From DATGIQ01 sp035295665 (GTDB lineage: Bacteria > Planctomycetota > Planctomycetia > Gemmatales > Gemmataceae), in NCBI GenBank assembly GCA_035295665.1, contig DATGIQ010000331.1:1-11136 (forward strand): DNA of 11,136 nucleotides, in the 5' to 3' direction. Each line of letters opens with the position of its first letter. The stretch's first letter is position 1. Below the pieces are notes generated by a model. The model had not been told where the DNA came from. It saw only the letters and a list, made by a program, of their open reading frames with translations, and ran no database searches. Made by a program: the position numbers and the translations under genes. Shown one piece after another: positions 1-6,155 of this stretch.

Positions 1-347
1 AACTCTTTCCGCATCCCAAGTTGTCAAAGATCAATCCCTGGTTTCGAGAAAGGTCCTCCCCAGAAGGATTCACCTCTCCCCTTCACTGACCAGGGGTCGG
101 GCCACGCGAACCATGGCACGACCCGCAGTCAGGGAACACCAGTTTTTCATCGAGCTCCCCGCTGATGCAAATAAGTATCTAAACAGAAGAGGCAGTCAAG
201 CCCCAATCTGCGCTTGCACCAGCCGGGTAAAATCCTCGTTTTTTTCATCATACAAATTGCACAACCGGGCGACAATAGCGCAGCCCAAGGTTATTCAAAA
301 AACAGCGCTGTTGCATTTACAATTTGGGGCGATCAAACTATCCACCC
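1..347. other. Gene-free left flank of pxpB
   Basis: No reading frame here has a convincing protein. A frame at 113-403 starts with ATG but overlaps pxpB out of frame and has a Cys/Ser/Arg-rich composition without recognisable motifs. The stretch is less GC-rich than the genes. It holds a run of seven T at 239-245 with no obvious hairpin before it, and a 12-bp perfect palindrome at 301-312. It probably contains the control region of pxpB, but no strong -35/-10 pair could be chosen. Confidence 0.5.
301..312. promoter_or_regulatory. Perfect 12-bp palindrome upstream of pxpB
   Basis: AACAGCGCTGTT equals its own reverse complement and lies 35 bases before the pxpB ATG. Its position and symmetry would suit a dimeric repressor or activator site. 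No paired copy was seen nearby, and a 12-bp palindrome can arise by chance, so the call is weak. Confidence 0.25.
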
Positions 348-1010
348 ATGGAATCTTTTCTTCCACTCGGCGATGTAGCGGTTCTCTCGTATCGTGCCGA
401 TGAGGCGGCCGCTTGGCGCTTCGCTGCAGCGATCCGGCAGGAGAACGCGCCCTGGCTCGTGGATGTCGTGCAGGCCTACACCAGCGTGGCCATCTTTTTC
501 GATCTGGATAAGGTGCACTACGCCGACGTCGTCCGCTGGCTGCGCCGGCTTGCCAGTGAGCCGACGCAATCGGAAGTCCTTCCGAAAGTCGCATTCCACC
601 AGATCCCCTGCTGCTATGAGTTCCAGCTCGACCTCGGCCGCATCGCTGAGCATACTGGACTGCCGGCCGGAGAGATCATCCGACTTCACTCCGAGACGGA
701 ATACACGATTTATGCGATCGGCTTTTGCCCTGGCTTCCCGTACCTGGGATACTTGCCACCGGCCCTGTCCGGCGTGCCGCGCCTCGCGGAGCCGAGGGTT
801 CGAGTCGAGGCCGGCAGCGTAGGCTTAACAGGCCGACAAACGGGAATTTACACGGAAGTGCGCCCGGGCGGATGGAACCTCTTGGGACGTACCCCGCTCC
901 AGCTGGTCGATGTGGCCGATGGCTACTTTCCTTTGCACACCGGTGACCGCGTTCGTTTTGAGCGTATTGACGAAGCCCGTTTTCGGCAGCTTCTCGGCGA
1001 GCGACTTTGA
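348..1010 (+). CDS. pxpB: 5-oxoprolinase subunit PxpB / KipI family protein
   Basis: The 220-residue product belongs to the KipI / allophanate-hydrolase-subunit-1-like family. In the ATP-dependent PxpABC enzyme this subunit helps convert 5-oxoproline to glutamate in the cytoplasm; in Bacillus subtilis KipI inhibits the sporulation kinase KinA. Family landmarks are clear: GFCPGFPYL at about residues 125-133, the PR...AGSVGL..RQTGIY stretch at about 149-168, and PGGWNLLGRTPL at about 173-184. The length is normal. I chose the ATG at 348, which gives the usual MxxFxPLGDVAVL-like N-terminus; an in-frame TTG at 324 would add eight unconvincing residues. Neither start has a Shine-Dalgarno sequence. 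The usual partners pxpC and pxpA do not flank it, so a complete 5-oxoprolinase needs subunits encoded elsewhere. The family assignment is strong; the exact role is inferred. Confidence 0.9.
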   Translation: MESFLPLGDVAVLSYRADEAAAWRFAAAIRQENAPWLVDVVQAYTSVAIFFDLDKVHYADVVRWLRRLASEPTQSEVLPKVAFHQIPCCYEFQLDLGRIAEHTGLPAGEIIRLHSETEYTIYAIGFCPGFPYLGYLPPALSGVPRLAEPRVRVEAGSVGLTGRQTGIYTEVRPGGWNLLGRTPLQLVDVADGYFPLHTGDRVRFERIDEARFRQLLGERL

Positions 1011-1116
1011 TTGCTACGGTTCGTTGGATTGCCCGGAACCTACCCGATCGGTTCGCACAGGATACGATCTATGTTGCAAACCACTAATACACGGTCCCGG
1101 TGGTTGTGTGCATTTC

Positions 1117-1173
1117 GCGGCGGTGCACAGAACCGCGCGGGGCGCATCCGCACGCGGTTCTGGGCACCGCCGC
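1117..1173. repeat. Long GC-rich inverted repeat (21-nt arms)
   Basis: Arms 1117-1137 and 1153-1173 are reverse complements at 20 of 21 positions, around a 15-nt loop. Bases 1138-1140 (CGG) can also pair with 1148-1150 (CCG), lengthening the stem. The structure lies about 107 bases after the pxpB stop and just before a promoter-like pair. No T-run follows on either strand, so it is not a canonical intrinsic terminator. It could still slow transcription or protect the 3' end of the pxpB mRNA, or be a REP-like or miniature mobile element. Confidence 0.75.
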
Positions 1174-1182
1174 TCAACAAAA

Positions 1183-1211
1183 CGGACACATTCTACTGGA
1201 CTGGGTATAAG
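1183..1211 (+). promoter_or_regulatory. Candidate sigma70-type promoter for the CocE-like gene
   Basis: CGGACA at 1183-1188 matches four of six bases of the -35 consensus. After a 17-base spacer, TATAAG at 1206-1211 matches five of six of the -10 consensus. The start of transcription would fall near 1218, leaving a leader of about 90 bases. The position just after the 1117-1173 hairpin supports a transcription unit separate from pxpB. This is a pattern match only. Confidence 0.4.
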
Positions 1212-1306
1212 AAAAAGGCGCCTCGAACTCTACAATCAAAGTTCCAGGCGTAGGGCCGAGTGAATCTGGAACCGCGGCTGGCAAGGATCATCTGCGAGAG
1301 TTCACC

Positions 1307-3223
1307 ATGAAATTCGCCGTTCCGCCCGTGCTTTGTACTGTGAGTCTAAGTTGCTTCCTCGGTGGCTTGATCGGCGTTGAACCGTTCCTCCGAGCCCAAA
1401 CCAAGACGCGTGCTCCCACTGAAGCGCCGTTCGAGGTCGTCGTCGAAAAGGATCGACACGTTTCGATGCGCGATGGCACGCGGTTGGCGCTGGATCTGTA
1501 CTTGCCTGCTCAGAATGGCAAACCCCTCTCGGGTAAGCATCCGACCCTGTTGGCCCGTACGCCTTACAACAAGAATGGCCTGGCCGCCGAGTCCCGCTGG
1601 TTCGCAGCCCGCGGCTACGCCGTCGTCGTCAACGATGTCCGCGGCCGATATGCTTCCGAAGGGAACTGGCGCATGCTCCTGGATGATCCGAACGACGGCT
1701 ACGATCTCATGGAATGGATCGGCAAACAGCCTTGGACCAACGGCAAGGTTGGAACCTTCGGGACGAGCTATGTCGGCGGCACCCAGCATGCCCTTGCCTG
1801 TTCCCGGCCTCCGTACCTGAGCTGTATGATCCCAGTCGATTCCGTTTCGAATACGGGCATCGCCGGTATCCGCCACAGCGGCGCGTTTGAGCTGCGCTTC
1901 ATGAACTGGATTTTCACCATCGGTGCCCCCAACGCCCGCGCTGCCTTGGTTGACCCGAAACTGAAGGCGGCCCTTGAGCAAAACGGCAAACTCATGCCGC
2001 AACACCTGCTCCATTTGCCGATCCGCCGGGATACGACACCGCTCAAACAAGTGCCCGAGTACGAGAGCTGGCTCATCGAAGCGATGCGACATGGCGACAA
2101 CGACGCCTTCTGGAAGCAGCCGGGCTATTCCGTGGTGGATAATGTCGATCGCTATGCCGACGTATCGGTGTACCACGTGACCGGCTGGTACGATTCCTGG
2201 TGCCGGCCCAACGTGCTGAACTGGCAGGCTCTTTCCAAGGCCAAGCGCTCGCCGCAAAAGCTGATCATTGGCCCTTGGACGCACGGATCCCAGGGGCGCA
2301 ATTACGCCGGGGAGATTGAGTTTCCTCCGGAGGCCGCCCTGGCCTTCAATGATTGGCGGCTGCGCTGGTTCGAACACTGGCTGAATGGTGCGGAGAACGG
2401 GGTGGAGAAAGAATCGTCGGTGAAGCTCTTTATCATGGGCGGCGGCGATGGCCATCGATCGAAAGATGGCCGGCTCCGGCATGGTGGTCATTGGCGCGAC
2501 GAACAGGCCTTTCCCCTGGCCCGAACCCAATTCACGCCCTACTTTCTGAGTCCCGACGGGCTCCTTAGCCGGGAACGGCCCAATGCCGCGCCGATTACGT
2601 ACCGCTTCGATCCGGGCAACCCAGTGCCGACCATTGGCGGCAATTTATCGTCGGTCAGCGGGTTGCTCGAGGCAGGCGGGTTCGACCAACGCACCCGTAA
2701 GGAAACACTCTTTGCAAAGCAACAGCTCCCGCTATCGGAACGCCGGGACGTGCTTGTCTATCAGACCAAGCCACTAACGCAAGACGTGGAGGTGACGGGC
2801 CCAGTCGTCGTAACCCTCTACGTGTCGTCAACAGCCCCGGACACCGATTTCACCGCCAAACTCATCGATGTGTATCCGCCCAATTCGGATTATCCGCTCG
2901 GTTTCGATTTGAATATCGGCGATTCCATCACGCGCCTCCGCTATCGAGAGTCGCTGGCAAAGCCCAAGCTCTGCCAGCCGAACGAGGTCGTTGAGGTAAA
3001 GATTCACCTTTATCCCACGGCCAATATTTTTGCCAAGGGCCACCGCATCCGGCTTGATGTTTCCAGTAGTAATTTTCCACGCTTCGATGTAAATCCGAAC
3101 ACGGGCGAACCGCTTCAGGAGCACCGCCGAATGGTGCCGGCCGACAACACGGTCTATCACGATGGCCAAAGGGCCTCGTATGTTTTGTTGCCGATCATTC
3201 CGGCGGCAAAATCGGCAGAATAA
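1307..3223 (+). CDS. Secreted CocE/NonD-family serine hydrolase (X-Pro dipeptidyl-peptidase-like)
   Basis: This 638-residue protein is an alpha/beta hydrolase of the CocE / X-Pro dipeptidyl-peptidase S15 family, whose members hydrolyse esters, amides or Xaa-Pro dipeptides. A hydrophobic N-terminal segment (about residues 5-30, ending ...FLRA-QTK) suggests a signal peptide and export. The triad is visible by family pattern: nucleophile Ser154 in GTSYVG, Asp296 in GWYDSW, and His326 in GPWTHG. Tyr87 in TPYNK matches the oxyanion-hole tyrosine of CocE. A helical cap lies at about 190-285 and the beta-rich PepX C-terminal domain at about 410-630 (TGPVVVTLYVSST, DTDFTAKLIDV, RLDVSSSNFPRFDVN). The ATG at 1307 has only a weak GAGAG sequence upstream. 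The substrate cannot be read from sequence: cocaine esterase, alpha-amino-ester hydrolase, glutaryl acylase and dipeptidyl peptidase share this fold. Confidence 0.93.
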   Translation: MKFAVPPVLCTVSLSCFLGGLIGVEPFLRAQTKTRAPTEAPFEVVVEKDRHVSMRDGTRLALDLYLPAQNGKPLSGKHPTLLARTPYNKNGLAAESRWFAARGYAVVVNDVRGRYASEGNWRMLLDDPNDGYDLMEWIGKQPWTNGKVGTFGTSYVGGTQHALACSRPPYLSCMIPVDSVSNTGIAGIRHSGAFELRFMNWIFTIGAPNARAALVDPKLKAALEQNGKLMPQHLLHLPIRRDTTPLKQVPEYESWLIEAMRHGDNDAFWKQPGYSVVDNVDRYADVSVYHVTGWYDSWCRPNVLNWQALSKAKRSPQKLIIGPWTHGSQGRNYAGEIEFPPEAALAFNDWRLRWFEHWLNGAENGVEKESSVKLFIMGGGDGHRSKDGRLRHGGHWRDEQAFPLARTQFTPYFLSPDGLLSRERPNAAPITYRFDPGNPVPTIGGNLSSVSGLLEAGGFDQRTRKETLFAKQQLPLSERRDVLVYQTKPLTQDVEVTGPVVVTLYVSSTAPDTDFTAKLIDVYPPNSDYPLGFDLNIGDSITRLRYRESLAKPKLCQPNEVVEVKIHLYPTANIFAKGHRIRLDVSSSNFPRFDVNPNTGEPLQEHRRMVPADNTVYHDGQRASYVLLPIIPAAKSAE

Positions 3224-3224
3224 G

Positions 3225-3241
3225 CGCACCAATACGGTGCG
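3225..3241 (+). terminator. Short hairpin just after the CocE-like gene stop
   Basis: CGCACC at 3225-3230 and GGTGCG at 3236-3241 form a perfect 6-bp GC-rich stem with a 5-base loop, one base after the TAA stop. No U-rich tract follows, so it is at best a weak or factor-assisted terminator or an mRNA 3'-end stabiliser. A second, competing 7-bp stem (TGCCGAT with ATCGGCA) lies within the last codons of the gene. Confidence 0.35.
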
Positions 3242-3294
3242 GCAAAAGCACAATGCCCGAGCCTTTGCCAGCAGATTTTATCTCACCGATAGAC

Positions 3295-3324
3295 TTGCCG
3301 GTCAGTGGTCCGTCTCCTTATACA
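3295..3324 (+). promoter_or_regulatory. Candidate promoter for hppA
   Basis: TTGCCG at 3295-3300 matches four of six -35 consensus bases. After an 18-base spacer, TATACA at 3319-3324 matches the first four -10 bases. Transcription would begin near 3331, about 60 bases before the hppA ATG. This is the best pair in the 170-base gap but not a strong one. Confidence 0.3.
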
Positions 3325-3375
3325 TTCTGCATACGATCTGGCCGTAGGCTCAGCAGGTCAAGGTATTCCTCCTAA

Positions 3376-3381
3376 AGGGAG
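3376..3381 (+). promoter_or_regulatory. Ribosome binding site candidate of hppA
   Basis: AGGGAG lies 12 bases before the ATG at 3394. The spacing is longer than the usual 5-9 bases, but this is the clearest Shine-Dalgarno-like sequence before any plus-strand gene in the window, and it supports that start. Confidence 0.4.
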
Positions 3382-3393
3382 TGCTCGCTACTC

Positions 3394-6042
3394 ATGTCAA
3401 AAACACGCTTCGTGCGGCAGTCGCGCTCCGCAAACCGCTGGTTTTGGATGATGGTCGCTTTTCTGATCGTGGGTTCGATGGGCGCCCTGGGGGCCGATCC
3501 GGCCGGGACCACGGCCGCGGCAGGCCATGGCGGCGTCTGGGAGCCGTTCAGTTTTTGGACGAGCGACCAGTACAGCGGGTTCGAGAAAATCGCCCTTCTC
3601 GCCAACGTCGTGATCGCCCTGGCCGGCCTGGGCTACGCCCTCATGCTGGTCAGCGAAGTCTACGGTGCTGGCATCGGCACAGCGCGCATGCAGGAGATTG
3701 CTCGGGCGGTCCGTGAAGGGGCGGATGCCTATTTGAAACGTCAATTGACGACCGTCGGGCTCTTGATCATTTTCATCACGGCGGTGCTGATTCTCACGAA
3801 GTGGCCCTGGGGCGTGGAGGCCACGGACCCGAACTACAACGAACACGTTCAGATCGCACTCGGCCGTGGCATCGCGTTCCTCATCGGCTCAATTTTCTCG
3901 GCCACTGTTGGATTCGTCGGCATGCGCTTGGCCACGGCAGGCAACCTGCGCGTGGCGGCGGCGGCTCGGGAGAGCTTCGGCAAAGCCCTTCAGATCGGTT
4001 ACCGCACAGGGACTATCACCGGGATGCTGACGGACGGGCTCGGGCTTTTGGGCGGCTCGCTCATTTTCCTCTATTTCGGGGAACGAGCGTATGAGGCCCT
4101 GCTCGGCTTCGGATTCGGCGGCACGCTGTTGGCCCTGTTCATGCGCGTTGGCGGCGGGATTTACACCAAGGCCGCCGACGTCGGGGCTGACCTGGTGGGC
4201 AAGATCGAGGCCAACATTCCCGAAGACGACCCGCGCAATGCCGCCACGATCGCGGATAACGTTGGCGACAACGTCGGCGACTGCGCCGGCATGGCTGCCG
4301 ACATTTTCGAAAGTTACGAAGTGACGATCGTGGCCGCCATGATCCTCGGCTACGCTTCGTTTGGCCACAAAGGCGTCATCTTCCCGTTGCTCATTCGGGC
4401 CATCGGCGTCATTGGCAGTATCATCAGCACCTACACGGTGAAGACCGGCGACCGCGGCGACGTAGCCAGCGCGATGAAGGCCGTGGAGCGAGGCTTCGTG
4501 CTCGGTTCCATCATCAGCGTCATCGGTTTCCTGGTGCTCGGCTTCTTCTACTTCCGGTTTGATCCGAACTATCCCGGCTGGGCGAAGATCCAGTCGATTG
4601 AAACCAATCAGCCGTTCTGGGTGACCTTGGGCTTCAACGATCCAACGGGCGCTCTCGGTGTACTGGACATGCGGCCGGCCTGGACGTGCTTGGTCGGGAT
4701 CATCCTGGCCATCGCACTCAACAAGTGTACGGAGTACTGGACGGGCACGGAGTACCAGCCGGTCAAGTCGCTGGCCAAGAGCTGCCGGACGGGCCATGCT
4801 ACCAACATCATCCAAGGGATCGCGGTCGGCTACGAGAGTACGGTTTGGGCTGTGATCATCATTGCGATCGCAATCATCGCCTCTGTGCTGATTTACATCA
4901 ACACTAACCCGATCTTCGTGGCCTTTGGGGTGGCGATGTGCGGCATTGGTTTGCTGACCTTGACCGGGAACACGATCAGCATGGACGTATTCGGACCCGT
5001 CGCCGACAATGCCAACGGCATCGGCGAGATGGGGTACAACAAAGATAGCGACAACCGCGACCTGCAGCCCGGCGATGTTGGCTACATGAACCCAGAGGAG
5101 TACAAGCGGTCGCGACAGATCCTCGCGGACCTCGATGCTGTCGGGAACACGACCAAGGCCATCACCAAGGGGATCGCCATCGGCTCGGCGGTGATCGCGG
5201 CCGTGTCGCTGTTCGCCAGTTTTATTGCAGTGATGGTCACCGGTTCGGAGGAAGGGATCAATCAACTCACCACCGAGCAGTTCGTCCGCGAAGCTTCGAA
5301 GCTCACCGTGGCCGAGCCGTACGTGTTTATCGGCCTTCTCCTAGGTGGGGCGGTGCCGTTCTTGTTTAGCAGCATGACGATTCGGGCCGTGGGCCGGGCC
5401 GCATACCTCATCGTGCAGGAGTGCCGCGTTCAGTTCCGCGACCAGGAGATTTGGGCCGGCACCAAGAAGCCCAACTATGGCCGGGTCGTAGACATTTGCA
5501 CGTCGACGGCCCAGAAGGAATTGGTAGGTCCCGGACTGCTGGCCATCTTTGCGCCGCTCCTGGTAGGTTTTGCGATGGGTCCATCCGCTCTGGGCGGCTA
5601 TCTCGCCGGGATGATTCTGGCCGGCCAGCTCCTGGCGGTGTTCATGGCGAACTCCGGTGGCGCCTGGGATAATGCGAAGAAGACCATCGAAGACCAGCCG
5701 CGCACCCGCCTGACCGGCAAGGGCTCGGAGGCACACAAGGCCAGCGTCACCGGCGATACGGTGGGCGATCCGCTCAAGGATACTGCCGGGCCAGCCATCA
5801 ATCCGCTGATCAAGGTTATGAATATGGTCAGTCTGCTGGCCCTACCGTTGGTGATTCGGTTCAACATCGTCAGCGGCACGGAGAACCGCGGGACTGGTCT
5901 GTTGGTGTTACTCATTGCCTTGGCGGCGGTCGCCTGGTCATGGTTTCAGTCCAAGCGCGAATCGGCCGAAATGCGACAGATGGACGAAGAGTTTGCCCGA
6001 GCCGCGGCGGCCGAGGAGCAAGAGCTCGTTGGCGCTCACTAA
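3394..6042 (+). CDS. hppA: Membrane-bound proton-translocating pyrophosphatase
   Basis: This 882-residue integral membrane enzyme couples pyrophosphate hydrolysis to cation pumping. Substrate-binding motifs are intact: DVGADLVGK at about 262-270, EDDPRN...ADNVGDNVGDCAGMAAD at about 277-303, DVFGPVADNA at 531-540, NSGGAWDNAKK at 753-763, and GDTVGDPLKDTAGPAINPLIK at 787-807. GNTTKAITKG (584-593) has Lys588 where K+-dependent enzymes have Ala, which marks the K+-independent, H+-pumping subfamily. The protein is longer than typical bacterial forms (about 660-770 residues). It has an extra N-terminal hydrophobic segment (about 15-33, ending ALG-AD, signal-like) and an enlarged loop at about 386-428. 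The role is to conserve energy from biosynthetic pyrophosphate as proton-motive force. It is probably transcribed alone or together with cstA, 113 bases downstream. Confidence 0.97.
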   Translation: MSKTRFVRQSRSANRWFWMMVAFLIVGSMGALGADPAGTTAAAGHGGVWEPFSFWTSDQYSGFEKIALLANVVIALAGLGYALMLVSEVYGAGIGTARMQEIARAVREGADAYLKRQLTTVGLLIIFITAVLILTKWPWGVEATDPNYNEHVQIALGRGIAFLIGSIFSATVGFVGMRLATAGNLRVAAAARESFGKALQIGYRTGTITGMLTDGLGLLGGSLIFLYFGERAYEALLGFGFGGTLLALFMRVGGGIYTKAADVGADLVGKIEANIPEDDPRNAATIADNVGDNVGDCAGMAADIFESYEVTIVAAMILGYASFGHKGVIFPLLIRAIGVIGSIISTYTVKTGDRGDVASAMKAVERGFVLGSIISVIGFLVLGFFYFRFDPNYPGWAKIQSIETNQPFWVTLGFNDPTGALGVLDMRPAWTCLVGIILAIALNKCTEYWTGTEYQPVKSLAKSCRTGHATNIIQGIAVGYESTVWAVIIIAIAIIASVLIYINTNPIFVAFGVAMCGIGLLTLTGNTISMDVFGPVADNANGIGEMGYNKDSDNRDLQPGDVGYMNPEEYKRSRQILADLDAVGNTTKAITKGIAIGSAVIAAVSLFASFIAVMVTGSEEGINQLTTEQFVREASKLTVAEPYVFIGLLLGGAVPFLFSSMTIRAVGRAAYLIVQECRVQFRDQEIWAGTKKPNYGRVVDICTSTAQKELVGPGLLAIFAPLLVGFAMGPSALGGYLAGMILAGQLLAVFMANSGGAWDNAKKTIEDQPRTRLTGKGSEAHKASVTGDTVGDPLKDTAGPAINPLIKVMNMVSLLALPLVIRFNIVSGTENRGTGLLVLLIALAAVAWSWFQSKRESAEMRQMDEEFARAAAAEEQELVGAH

Positions 6043-6054
6043 GAAACACGAAAA

Positions 6055-6153
6055 ATTGAAAATTATAAATTGAAAACGATCAACTGAAAATTGCCACAAA
6101 ATCGGCATTCTTCCGGATTTTCAATTGATCGTTTTCAATTTATAATTTTCAAT
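6055..6153. repeat. AT-rich inverted repeat with 37-nt arms between hppA and cstA
   Basis: Arms 6055-6091 and 6117-6153 are reverse complements at 36 of 37 positions (mismatch C6084 against the T-type partner), around a 25-nt loop. Each arm repeats the motif TTGAAAA (or CTGAAAA) about every 14 bases. The arms are strikingly AT-rich compared with the surrounding GC-rich genes. The second arm ends two bases before the cstA ATG. It begins 12 bases after the hppA stop codon, so a transcript reading through from hppA would fold here. There is no terminal T-run. Confidence 0.93.
6118..6146 (+). promoter_or_regulatory. Candidate cstA promoter inside the inverted repeat
   Basis: TATAAT at 6141-6146 is a perfect -10 consensus. 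TTTTCA at 6118-6123, 17 bases upstream, matches four of six -35 bases. The -10 ends nine bases before the cstA ATG at 6156, so the transcript would begin at or a few bases before the start codon. No Shine-Dalgarno sequence precedes the ATG, which fits leaderless initiation. The AT-rich setting makes chance matches more likely. Confidence 0.45.
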
Positions 6154-6155
6154 CT

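Larger units (their letters stand above)
1011..1306. other. Intergenic spacer between pxpB and the CocE-like gene
   Basis: No gene is supported in these 296 bases. A TTG-started frame (1011-1253) follows directly on the pxpB stop, where pxpC would be expected. Its sequence lacks the PxpC N-terminal pattern (PG..TT.QD.GR), so it is not a pxpC remnant that I can recognise. The spacer holds a strong hairpin at 1117-1173 and a promoter-like pair at 1183-1211. Confidence 0.6.

Noticed and set aside
113..403. Plus-strand 96-residue reading frame before pxpB
   Set aside because: Overlaps the start of pxpB out of frame, has no ribosome binding site or recognisable motif, and an unlikely composition.
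1011..1253. Frame following the pxpB stop as a pxpC candidate
   Set aside because: Only 80 residues, without the PxpC N-terminal pattern, and running through the inverted repeat.
1346..2530. Minus-strand 394-residue open frame
   Set aside because: Lies fully antisense inside the CocE-like gene, whose frame has clear catalytic motifs. It is a by-product of GC-rich codon use.
3889..5265. Minus-strand 458-residue open frame
   Set aside because: Antisense to conserved hppA coding sequence. The His/Asp/Arg-rich translation shows no domain.
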